A stretch of 22,067 nt of DNA from JAVBOO01 sp031550435. Its GTDB lineage: Bacteria; Bacillota; Clostridia; Lachnospirales; WRAX01. The stretch is taken from positions 1 through 22,067 of the forward strand of contig JAVBOO010000041.1 in NCBI GenBank assembly GCA_031550435.1, given 5' to 3'. Of this stretch, positions 1 to 7,029 are shown piece after piece; the first letter of the stretch is position 1, and every line of letters begins with the position of its first letter. The notes under the pieces were generated by a model that did not search any database, was not told the origin of the DNA, and was given only the letters and a program-made list of their open reading frames with translations. A program made the position numbers and the translations under genes.

Positions 1-120
1 AACGCCATTTGGTGGAGAATTTCTTTCTGCGCCTTAAGAATTTCCGCCGCATTGCCACTCGATATGATAAATTGGCTCACACATTTGCTGGGTTCGTTTG
101 TTTAGCTTCCATTGTTATTT
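1..120 (-). pseudogene. Possible short mobile-element-associated coding remnant at the window edge
   Basis: Read on the minus strand, this edge holds an open frame with no start codon, containing the peptide SQFIISSGNAAEILKAQKEI followed by LHQMA, which continues past the left end of the window. The frame is closed upstream by a stop near 110. Short frames of this style recur near bacterial insertion sequences, so it may be the edge of a decayed element, but I cannot assign a family. It could equally be a chance open frame. The rest of 1-244 shows no gene apart from the promoter described separately. Confidence 0.2.
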
Positions 121-194
121 GGTTAAAGTGAACAATCATAATGATTTTTCAAACACGGTCTAATCCGGCTTCGCAATCTCCCGCATATTTACTT

Positions 195-224
195 TTGCCG
201 CAACTTAGTGTAGAATTGTATAAA
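195..224 (+). promoter_or_regulatory. Candidate sigma-A promoter for the AI-2E family gene
   Basis: A -35-like TTGCCG (195-200) and a -10-like TATAAA (219-224) are separated by 18 bp. A second TATAAA at 229-234 lies too close to the ribosome binding site (GGGGGA, 235-240) to serve as the -10 for this start. Transcription would begin only about 10-15 bp before the ATG at 245, a short leader. The match is moderate. Confidence 0.4.
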
Positions 225-244
225 TCTGTATAAAGGGGGACTGC

Positions 245-1537
245 ATGAAAAAGTTTTTCATTGATAAGAATTATCTCAAAGTCTGCATTTATGCCTTCTT
301 TTTGGTTGTCGCGCTGATTATTTTCGAAAAGATAATAGGAAATCTTAGCAGTTTTACAAATGGTATAAGATCATTTTTTAGGTTTGCTTCAAATGTTTTG
401 ACACCATTTTTCTACGGTTTTTTTATCGCCTATTTAGCAAACCCTCTTATTAGGTTTTTTGATAAGCTCTTAATCAAAATCCCTGTAATGAAAAGCAGAA
501 AGGTTAACAGGATAATCTCTGTACTGTTGACCTTTGTTATGGTTGTCCTTTTGCTGGTGTTTATAATACGGTACATTACACCCGAGATAATAACAAGTTT
601 CAAAAACTTGATTGATAATACCAGATATTATATCAGTTTGCTTGATTCCGCCGGAGCTGTTTCGATAAAAAACCAAACGTTTGGAGAGTTTGCAAACAGC
701 GTTAAATCTTCACTGGATTCGTTTTTTGATACGCTGAACCAAACTTTTTATACAAGCTTCAATTCGGCAGACCTAATAAAAATGGTTATTGACGGCTTAA
801 ACAAGCTGATAGCTTCACTGCCGACCATAGCCGTTACTGTTTTCACAGGCACAGTCTCGTTTGCGAGCTCACTGTTCAGTATGTTGATCGGTTTGTTTAT
901 CGCTTTTTACATGCTTGTCGGAAAAGAGCATTATGCGAGCTGGGCGGAGAAAACCGTGTATGCTATGATGAAGAAGAACAACGCAAAAAGGTTTATCGAT
1001 TCGGTTAAAAGTTCGAACAAGGTTTTTGAAGGATTTGTCGTCGGCAAAACTTTGGATTCACTGATAATCGGAGTCATATTTCTTATCGTAGCAACGATTT
1101 TTAAGCTTCCCTATCCTCTTCTGCTGAGCGTGATTGTCGGCGTAACAAACATGATTCCGTTTATTGGCCCGTTTATCGGAGCGGTCCCTTCCATCTTGAT
1201 AGTGTTTATCTCAAGTTTTGGTTCTATCAACGAATCCAGCGCGTTCAGTATTTATCCGACGCTCATAACCGCAGTTTCTATATTGGTTATACAGCAAATC
1301 GACGGGAACATTATCGGGCCAAAAATACTCGGGGATTCAACGGGCCTGCGCCCACTTGAAGTAATATTCGCCATAACGCTGGGCGGAGCGCTTTTCGGGA
1401 TACTGGGCATGTTCCTCGGTGTTCCGGTGTTTGCTGTGATAAAAATAATGCTCGGCGCATTTGTGAGAAGAAGATATGATGAACGTATCGAAATCGAAAA
1501 AAAGGAGACAGTCGATGAATCAAGTCAACCGCGGTAA
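245..1537 (+). CDS. AI-2E family transporter (putative membrane permease)
   Basis: This is a 430-residue polytopic membrane protein of the AI-2E transporter family (PF01594; relatives are YtvI, PerM and TqsA). Hydrophobic helices lie at about 12-35 and 45-65, a third at about 90-110, then a soluble stretch of about 115-190, and a C-terminal block of helices from about 195 to 405. The family-typical segment around NMIPFIGPFIGAVPS and the later QQIDGNIIGPKILG are both present. Family members have been linked to export of autoinducer-2, to Na+/H+ antiport and to sporulation, so the substrate cannot be inferred. The ATG at 245 follows GGGGGA at a normal distance. The length is slightly above the family norm because of a charged tail. 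It overlaps the next gene by 23 bp, suggesting co-expression. Confidence 0.85.
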   Translation: MKKFFIDKNYLKVCIYAFFLVVALIIFEKIIGNLSSFTNGIRSFFRFASNVLTPFFYGFFIAYLANPLIRFFDKLLIKIPVMKSRKVNRIISVLLTFVMVVLLLVFIIRYITPEIITSFKNLIDNTRYYISLLDSAGAVSIKNQTFGEFANSVKSSLDSFFDTLNQTFYTSFNSADLIKMVIDGLNKLIASLPTIAVTVFTGTVSFASSLFSMLIGLFIAFYMLVGKEHYASWAEKTVYAMMKKNNAKRFIDSVKSSNKVFEGFVVGKTLDSLIIGVIFLIVATIFKLPYPLLLSVIVGVTNMIPFIGPFIGAVPSILIVFISSFGSINESSAFSIYPTLITAVSILVIQQIDGNIIGPKILGDSTGLRPLEVIFAITLGGALFGILGMFLGVPVFAVIKIMLGAFVRRRYDERIEIEKKETVDESSQPR

Positions 1538-2555
1538 CATTTTTGCATCTGTTATGATGGGTGTTCAGCTTATTGTTATGTTTCTGGTAGGTATGTTACT
1601 TTACGGTTTGAATACGCATCTTGATACAACAACGATGCAAACTATTTACGAACTTCTCGTTGTTGTTCCCCCTGTGCTGATATATCTTGCAGTATCGGGA
1701 GAAAGCCCCAAAGAGGTTTTTTCGCTTAACAAAATCAGTATCGGCAATATACTTTTTATAGTAATTTTGGTAGTTTTCGCAATGCCTATCGGCATGTTCA
1801 TTTCGCTGATATCTGCACAGTTTTTTCCGAATACTGTGTCGGAAGTCGTCGGTCAAATAACAAGCGAGTCCCAAGGGCTCTTTATTCCGCTCACAGCTCT
1901 CGCTCTCGTTCCGGCTGTGCTTGAGGAACTTGCGTTTAGAGGTATAGTATTCTCGGCTTATAAAAAAGTTGACATAAAAAAAGCCGCTCTTGTAAACGGA
2001 TTGTTTTTCGCCATGTTTCATCTGAACTTGCAGCAGTTTCTATATACATTTGCACTGGGTATCTTTTTTTCCTATCTTGTTCATTATACGAGATCAATAT
2101 TATCATCGGTCATAGCACATTTTACTTTTAATGGTATCGTGGTTGTATTGTCAAGACTTATCAGCTCGGCCGAAAGCTCTGTTTCGGGGCTTGCCGCCGT
2201 CGGAACTGCAAATGTCGCTCAGTCTGCCGAAGAAACAGCCTCGGCGATAGGCTCGTTCGCATGGCTGGCAATGATCTCCGGTGTTATCTTTTTCGCACTG
2301 TTCTCGGCGTTCGTGAAGTATAATAACCGCATAAATTCCGAAAACGAAGAGTTTTATATTCCGGAAATGCAGCCGGATCAAAACGAGACAAACACTCCGG
2401 ATATACAAGAAACTAGCATACAGGCTGAACGACGCGCTGCGGTTGCGCTAATTGAAAAGCGCGAATCAAAAATACTTAGACCAACATTTTTTATAACGAT
2501 AATAACATACATATTCATGTCAATTATACTGTACGCTATCGCACATTCCTGGTAA
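1515..2555 (+). CDS. CPBP family intramembrane glutamic endopeptidase
   Basis: This predicted membrane protease or processing enzyme of the CPBP (Abi/CAAX, PF02517) family has 346 residues from the chosen start. Motif 1 is EELAFRG (E137, E138, R142), motif 2 is FAMFH (H169) and motif 3 is HFTFN (H202, N206); together these are the conserved catalytic residues of the family. About six helices surround them. An acidic, probably extra-membrane linker (about 275-310) and a final helix near the C-terminus form an unusual tail. An ATG at 1476 is also in frame, but the ATG at 1515 follows AAAAGGAG at a good distance and removes a basic, non-homologous leader, so I prefer 1515. Its role is unknown; family members process prenylated proteins, bacteriocins or signalling peptides. 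It is likely co-transcribed with the overlapping upstream transporter. Confidence 0.85.
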   Translation: MNQVNRGNIFASVMMGVQLIVMFLVGMLLYGLNTHLDTTTMQTIYELLVVVPPVLIYLAVSGESPKEVFSLNKISIGNILFIVILVVFAMPIGMFISLISAQFFPNTVSEVVGQITSESQGLFIPLTALALVPAVLEELAFRGIVFSAYKKVDIKKAALVNGLFFAMFHLNLQQFLYTFALGIFFSYLVHYTRSILSSVIAHFTFNGIVVVLSRLISSAESSVSGLAAVGTANVAQSAEETASAIGSFAWLAMISGVIFFALFSAFVKYNNRINSENEEFYIPEMQPDQNETNTPDIQETSIQAERRAAVALIEKRESKILRPTFFITIITYIFMSIILYAIAHSW

Positions 2556-2688
2556 AAGCGCCTGCCCTACCATGCGCGAACGATTATACCCCGCTTTGCG
2601 GGCGGAGTCACGGTCGTCGCTCATTAAGTCGCATCCGTCAAAGCGAGCAAGCTCGTTTAATCCGTTTTTAACTTAAATCGCTATAATT

Positions 2689-2723
2689 AAAAGTGCTGCA
2701 AATATCAGCTTTGCAGCACTTTT
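2689..2723. terminator. Bidirectional intrinsic terminator between convergent genes
   Basis: A perfect 14-bp inverted repeat, AAAAGTGCTGCAAA and TTTGCAGCACTTTT, encloses a 7-nt loop. The A-rich and T-rich ends of the stem give a U tract in both directions. It sits between the plus-strand protease gene and the minus-strand TM2 gene, so it can end both transcripts. The preceding stretch 2556-2688 holds only two small hairpins (CCGC/GCGG near 2595, CGAGC/GCTCG near 2650) and no gene. Confidence 0.85.
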
Positions 2724-2735
2724 ATATTTATTTTT

Positions 2736-3200
2736 TTATTCCAGAAGTTGCCCGTTCGCATCGCGGAACGAACCGAAGGCTATCGTAATAATATCAACTA
2801 TATACCCTATTCCGAAGAATCCGCCGGTCAGCAGATACAGTATGCCTGTTCCGATTTTCCCGACATAGAATCTATGGAAGCCCGCAACACCGAAAAACAG
2901 ACAAAGCAATAGAGCTATAATTCTGCTCTTGGGATGATAGTGCGGATATCCGCTGTTTACATATATGTTTTGATGGAAATGCGGAGCTTCGCTTTGATAA
3001 TTCGGCTCATATCTTGCCTCGCGATATCCCTGCTCGGCTCTTTCTTTACCTGTTCCGCCGTATCCTTTAATTAAATCCGCCGCATGCTCTTTGCAGTAAA
3101 ATTTATCGTCAACTCTGACAAGACAATCTTCACAAAATAATCTTCCGCAGACTACACATGCTCCTTTTGCGGGCTTTTGTTCATGTGTCGAACAATACAT
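2736..3200 (-). CDS. TM2 domain protein with N-terminal B-box-like zinc finger
   Basis: This 154-residue protein has two parts. Residues 1-40 have the spacing of a B-box-type zinc binder, with C3, H6, C15, C18, C23, C26, C36 and H39. Residues 90-150 are a TM2 domain (PF05154): two helices joined by a tight turn, with the family signature GVAGFHRFYVGK and a following GILYLLTGG. A polar, Tyr/His-rich linker connects them. Such proteins are common in Clostridia and their function is not established. The ATG is preceded by GGGAGGG on the minus strand, a good ribosome binding site. It lies 73 bp downstream of the VanW gene on the same strand and may share its transcript. Confidence 0.85.
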   Translation of the reverse strand: MYCSTHEQKPAKGACVVCGRLFCEDCLVRVDDKFYCKEHAADLIKGYGGTGKERAEQGYREARYEPNYQSEAPHFHQNIYVNSGYPHYHPKSRIIALLLCLFFGVAGFHRFYVGKIGTGILYLLTGGFFGIGYIVDIITIAFGSFRDANGQLLE

Positions 3201-3273
3201 TTTCTTTCCCTCCCAGCTGTGATTTAAAACAATATACGAAACAGAACATGTATAGTATGAACGAAGTAATAAA

Positions 3274-3957
3274 TTACGCGGCCAATACTTTTACCGTCAC
3301 CTTCCCACTTTTTACCTCTGCACAGATTTTTACAGGATAATCTTTGTTGTTTACGAAGCGAAAGTCAATCCCGCCGTCCGAAGTTGCGGCGTCTCTTCCG
3401 GGTTTAACATATGTTACTTCTTTCGAGTGGTCGTGACGCTCCAATATTTCCAGCCCCGCAAAATCACAGGCATTAAACAATGTCGAACTGACCTGGCAGA
3501 CTCCGCCGCCGTAACCCTTTTCTTCCTTACCTCTTATGAAAATTTTAGCTTCTTTATAGCCGTTTTCTTTAGTTGTAGGTCCGACAGCTCTGTTAAACGA
3601 AAACTCTTCTCCGGATTTAATAACAAAATTATTAATACTACCGACGGCAAGGCTTATATTGTGTGCTCTGGCCACAGGTTTTATTGTGAATTCCGTCGTA
3701 AAACTTCCAAGCACTCTTCCTTTTTCCGGACGTGAGGCAGGCTGAGGTATATTGGCGGCTAAGTGTTTTCCTTTTACCGCTTCAAATATGTAGAAAGGGC
3801 TTGGAGTTTCAAACGCCGAACCTTTATCTGCCTCGCTCGCGTATGTAATCGTCTCGGTAGGCACATTTGTGCCGCCATTATCGGATTTCACAGTCGCACA
3901 TCCGCTTAAAAAAACTAAAACTAATACAACAGTGAAATATTTGAAATATTTCGTCAT
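3274..3957 (-). CDS. VanW family lipoprotein
   Basis: This 227-residue predicted lipoprotein has a short basic N-terminus, a hydrophobic core and the lipobox LSGC (C20), followed by a Thr/Asn-rich spacer to about residue 70. Residues about 85-220 are a VanW domain (PF04294). Recognisable family elements are the Asn-rich AHNISLAVGSINN, the GEEFSFNRAVGPTT stretch, GYGGGVCQVSSTL, and the terminal DFRFVNNKDYPVKI. VanW was named from a vancomycin-resistance cluster, but most clostridial members are not in such clusters and their biochemical role is unproven; a cell-wall-related function is usual speculation. The start ATG follows GGAAG. A 12-bp direct repeat and a tiny upstream frame lie just before it. 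Confidence 0.85.
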   Translation of the reverse strand: MTKYFKYFTVVLVLVFLSGCATVKSDNGGTNVPTETITYASEADKGSAFETPSPFYIFEAVKGKHLAANIPQPASRPEKGRVLGSFTTEFTIKPVARAHNISLAVGSINNFVIKSGEEFSFNRAVGPTTKENGYKEAKIFIRGKEEKGYGGGVCQVSSTLFNACDFAGLEILERHDHSKEVTYVKPGRDAATSDGGIDFRFVNNKDYPVKICAEVKSGKVTVKVLAA

Positions 3958-4112
3958 AATTATCTTCCTTTGTTGTCATAATTATCCACGGTTTACTGAT
4001 TTCATGATCGAGTACTCCTAAGAATTACTTTTATTTTCTGCAAAAAACTTAATATAATCCGTCGAAAAAATAATTAAATCAGCAAAATAAAGACATTTTT
4101 TGCAAAAATCGC

Positions 4113-4141
4113 TTGACTTTTGTCGGTATCATAAATATAAT
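4113..4141 (+). promoter_or_regulatory. Sigma-A promoter of the NlpC/P60 gene
   Basis: TTGACT (4113-4118) and a perfect TATAAT (4136-4141) are separated by the optimal 17 bp. The ATG at 4180 is only about 30 nt past the expected start of transcription, so the leader is too short for a riboswitch such as the c-di-AMP class found upstream of some NlpC/P60 genes. Confidence 0.8.
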
Positions 4142-4179
4142 AATTTTGTAACAATTACGTAACAACTGCGGAGGGAAAA

Positions 4180-5322
4180 ATGACGTTTTTGAAAAAATTA
4201 ATAATCTGCGTTTGCATGTACACATTTTTTGTTGTTTTGTTCAGCGTAACGATTTATGCGGACACGCTGGGACAAGTCAGTATTTCGGAAGCGCAGATTA
4301 CCGATTCTGCCGAAGATGACTCCGTTGTGGTTAAGACCGCTTCAAAAGGCGAGGTTTTCAAAGTCCTCGATTCAGACGGCGAACTGTTCAAGATACAGGT
4401 CGGAACAGCCGCAATGTACATAAGATGCGACAACTTATCAATACTGGGAACGGATGCCGTCGTTAGCGGAACAAACGTTAACGTCAGAAAAGACGCTTCT
4501 TTAACGGCACAAATATCTGACAGAGTCGGAAACGGCACAAAAGTCGAAGTTTCCTCTTTCTCCGGCGAGTTCTTTTTCGTGACTTACGGAAATAAGACAG
4601 GCTACATACACAGGGACCTTCTTACAGGCCCGATGCTCAGATTTATACTCGACAGAAACGGAAATGCTCAGGCCGTATCGGCAGCTCCCCTGAAATCATC
4701 GGAGCAAGCCGCTCAAGAAAAAAAGTATGCTTTTGTTAACGCTGCAACAGGTCTAAATCTTCGCATATCGGCAAGTACTGACAGTGACTCTGTTTGTGTT
4801 GTTCCCTACGGCACTGTTATTGAAGTTATCGGAACCGAGGGGGACTGGAGCAAGGTTCTTTACGGCACAACCGCAGGTTATATGAAATCAGAATTTTTAA
4901 CAAGCAAAGAAGCAGCTTCGGCTTCGGATCTTACACTTGCTTCTACTATTATCGAATTTGCGAAGCAGTTCCAGGGCACGCCTTACAAATGGGCGGGTAC
5001 TGATTTGAGAAAAGGTGTTGATTGTTCCGGGTTTGTATACGCTGTATTCAAAAATTTCGGAATTTCACTCAACAGAACCTCACGGGATATGGTAAACAAC
5101 GGAACAAGAATTTCCAAAAGCGAGTTAATGCCCGGTGACCTTGTGTTCTTCGATACCTCAGGCCCTAACAACGGCGCGATATCGCACGTGGGTATTTACA
5201 TAGGAAACGGCAATTTCATCCATGCGGCTAGCGCGTCAAGAAATCCTTATGTTATCATTAACAGTCTTTCCGAAGATTATTATACAAGAACTTATGTAAC
5301 AGCTTGCAGAATACTCAACTAA
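4180..5322 (+). CDS. Secreted SH3b-repeat NlpC/P60 peptidoglycan endopeptidase
   Basis: This 380-residue exported wall hydrolase has a signal peptide at about residues 1-28. Three bacterial SH3 modules follow, at about 30-85, 90-150 (containing TNVNVRKDASL) and 180-240 (containing TGLNLRISAST), and would bind the cell wall. The C-terminal NlpC/P60 domain (about 255-380) carries the catalytic cysteine C282 in DCSGF, H336 in SHVG and H348 in the FIHAA segment, the expected Cys-His-polar triad. The family cleaves the D-Glu to diamino-acid bond of peptide stems, giving a role in wall turnover, separation or germination. The ribosome binding site GGAGG precedes the ATG and a strong sigma-A promoter lies directly upstream. 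Its stop codon abuts a copy of the window's 166-bp repeat. Confidence 0.92.
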   Translation: MTFLKKLIICVCMYTFFVVLFSVTIYADTLGQVSISEAQITDSAEDDSVVVKTASKGEVFKVLDSDGELFKIQVGTAAMYIRCDNLSILGTDAVVSGTNVNVRKDASLTAQISDRVGNGTKVEVSSFSGEFFFVTYGNKTGYIHRDLLTGPMLRFILDRNGNAQAVSAAPLKSSEQAAQEKKYAFVNAATGLNLRISASTDSDSVCVVPYGTVIEVIGTEGDWSKVLYGTTAGYMKSEFLTSKEAASASDLTLASTIIEFAKQFQGTPYKWAGTDLRKGVDCSGFVYAVFKNFGISLNRTSRDMVNNGTRISKSELMPGDLVFFDTSGPNNGAISHVGIYIGNGNFIHAASASRNPYVIINSLSEDYYTRTYVTACRILN

Positions 5323-5326
5323 GAAG

Positions 5327-5492
5327 TAATATTATTACTTCGGCAACAAAATACAGGAAAACGGTATATATTGTTGTTTCCCAGCTTAGACGCAGATACA
5401 CCGCACCTAAGCGTTGCGGCGAATATAAGCACATCTCCTCGACCCAACTAACCGCGTAAGTATTTTACGGTTTTTAACTTTCGCGGTGATAA
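5327..5492 (-). repeat. Dispersed 166-bp three-hairpin repeat, copy A
   Basis: Read on the minus strand, this stretch aligns over its whole length with 19212-19377, at roughly 80-85% identity by hand alignment. In repeat orientation it has a first hairpin (ACCGCGAAAGT with ACTTACGCGGT, one mismatch), a second long bulged hairpin closing a loop near 5410-5420, and a third (CAACAATATATA with TGTATTTTGTTG). It ends in a short palindrome, GAAGTAATATTATTACTTC, which directly follows the stop codon of the NlpC/P60 gene. It contains no convincing ORF. It could be a non-autonomous mobile element with TA-bounded ends or a structured RNA. The stretch 5552-5644 after it holds only a small CCGTTT/AAACGG hairpin. 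Confidence 0.75.
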
Positions 5493-5505
5493 ATATGTGA
5501 TTATT

Positions 5506-5551
5506 AAAAAATCAGCTTTGAGGCTAATCTGCCGTGCAAAGCTGATTTTTT
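5506..5551. terminator. Bidirectional intrinsic terminator
   Basis: A perfect 15-bp inverted repeat, AAAAAATCAGCTTTG and CAAAGCTGATTTTTT, encloses a 16-nt loop, with A- and T-tracts at the ends. It separates the plus-strand NlpC/P60 gene (and repeat copy A) from the minus-strand gene at 5645 and should stop transcription from either side. Confidence 0.85.
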
Positions 5552-5644
5552 CAAGGGGCTTTTTAAGACCGTTTCGGGGTTAAACGGCTATAATCGAACG
5601 ACATAATTAGGAAATTTTGATTTGTTTTCTAAGAGCTAGTATGA

Positions 5645-6934
5645 TTAAGTTAATTCGGCGAGCTTTGTTACTGCAACATAAACATCGGATATTTTATACC
5701 ATGTCGGATAATCCACTATTCCTGTTTGGTTCAGTCCAAATATCTTCTGAAACATTTTAACGGATTCGGCAGTTTTTGCACCATAGACACCATCTGCAAC
5801 AACCTTTGGTATTGCCGGATAGTTTTTTGATATTGCGTTAAGCTGATTTTGGATCGTTCTGACTGCATTTCCTCGAGAGCCTATCGTTAAATTAGTGCCT
5901 GGGTAGGAGGATGGGACCCCGGAAACCTTTGAAGCTCCGGTCAAGTAGATATTTGATCCGTAATAATTTCGCAATATATCAATAGTTGAATAGCCTCTGT
6001 CACCGAGTGTTTTTGAACCCCACTGCGACATCCACTTGGGGCATGTTACCCTTTTTCCGTCACAGTATTGCGTAAATAACGGCTGTCTTATTCCCGGACG
6101 CGTTATATAGTTGGCAAAGACTTCATCAACGATGTTCGAGATCGATTTAAAGTAATTCCTGCCGAAGAAGAAGGCGTGATCGTATGCGGTCGACGAGGTT
6201 ATGGTGAAATTTTTGCCCTTGCTGCGGTACCATTCCGTGAACACCCTGTTGAGCGTAAACGAGATTATTGCGAGTACATTTGCTCTTATTGTCGCATCCG
6301 GCCATGTCGAGTAAATTTCGCTTGAAGCGACATTTTTTATATAGTCTTTATAAAGTATATAGTAATTCGGGGCTGAGTTGTCGTCCGGCGCACCGTCATG
6401 TACAACAATATACTCCGGTATCACTACTTGATCCAAAACGACAAAACCTGTTTCCGGCGGCAATGGCTTTACATCGTCTTCGGGTATCTTCGGAGGAAAA
6501 TCTCCCCAAAGAGTGTGCGGTTTTATTATTATTTCTTCCGTGGGGTTTTCGGTTGATTCCAGAGGATATAAGTCCACATTTTGGAGCGCAGTTGAGTCTG
6601 AAAATATCTGCACGCCATCGATTTGCTTTGTCTCGAATCCGCTGCGGCTTATTCTCAGCGTGTATTCCGCATATGGCTTCACCTCGGTTTCGGGCTGTAA
6701 AGATAGGTCGACCGGCGGACTGTTTAGCTCTATTTCCGGGCTTTGTCCGGAATTATCGGTCCTTAACTCCTCTATTACCGTTTCCTCGCCGTTCTCTTTT
6801 CTCTCCAGTATCTGTATAATAGCGTCCGCCACCGGTTTGCCGATGTTAATGTCAAATACGCTTGCCTGCAATACACCTTTATCGCGGGCCTGCGCGCCGA
6901 AATATCTTCCGTCCGGCTTAAAGGAAACGTTCAT
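5645..6934 (-). CDS. Peptidoglycan-binding protein with CnaB-like and SpoIID-like domains
   Basis: This is a 429-residue three-part protein. Residues about 20-125 resemble a carboxypeptidase-regulatory/CnaB-like beta-sandwich (KPVADAIIQILER, then YTLRISRSGFETKQI). Residues about 165-325 resemble the SpoIID/LytB fold: an Ala/Asn-rich helix (ATIRANVLAIISFTLNRV), then QYCDGKRVTCPKWMSQWGS and a closing YSTIDILRNYYGSNI, the latter matching the usual end of SpoIID-type domains. Residues about 345-420 are a PG_binding_1 domain (PF01471; IGSRGNAVRTIQNQLN, VADGVYGAKTAESVKMFQ). No signal peptide is visible, so it may act inside the mother cell or spore, or leave by another route. SpoIID cleaves denuded glycan strands during engulfment; whether this relative is active is unknown. 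The ribosome binding site is weak, and a five-codon ATG frame ends just ahead of the start. Confidence 0.75.
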   Translation of the reverse strand: MNVSFKPDGRYFGAQARDKGVLQASVFDINIGKPVADAIIQILERKENGEETVIEELRTDNSGQSPEIELNSPPVDLSLQPETEVKPYAEYTLRISRSGFETKQIDGVQIFSDSTALQNVDLYPLESTENPTEEIIIKPHTLWGDFPPKIPEDDVKPLPPETGFVVLDQVVIPEYIVVHDGAPDDNSAPNYYILYKDYIKNVASSEIYSTWPDATIRANVLAIISFTLNRVFTEWYRSKGKNFTITSSTAYDHAFFFGRNYFKSISNIVDEVFANYITRPGIRQPLFTQYCDGKRVTCPKWMSQWGSKTLGDRGYSTIDILRNYYGSNIYLTGASKVSGVPSSYPGTNLTIGSRGNAVRTIQNQLNAISKNYPAIPKVVADGVYGAKTAESVKMFQKIFGLNQTGIVDYPTWYKISDVYVAVTKLAELT

Positions 6935-7029
6935 ATTACCAACCCCAATACATTAATAGTACAGTTTATTATCGCCTCCCGTGAAAGTTGCTTTTTTTCT
7001 GATTTTTGTCAAAACAATTCAACGTCTGA

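Noticed and set aside
1596..2021. Minus-strand ORF of 141 codons
   Set aside because: Shadow of the CPBP protease gene; composition unlike a real protein and no ribosome binding site.
3958..4179. Possible riboswitch upstream of the NlpC/P60 gene
   Set aside because: The strong promoter at 4113-4141 leaves only about 30 nt of leader, too short for known riboswitch classes.
6268..6956. Plus-strand ORFs of 183 and 147 codons
   Set aside because: They lie wholly antisense to the well-supported peptidoglycan-binding protein gene and their translations show no domain or ribosome binding site.
7007..7012. Perfect -35 TTGACA on the minus strand upstream of the gene at 5645-6934
   Set aside because: At 17 bp downstream there is only AACTTT, a poor -10; GATAAT further on is at the wrong spacing. 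Not enough to call a promoter.
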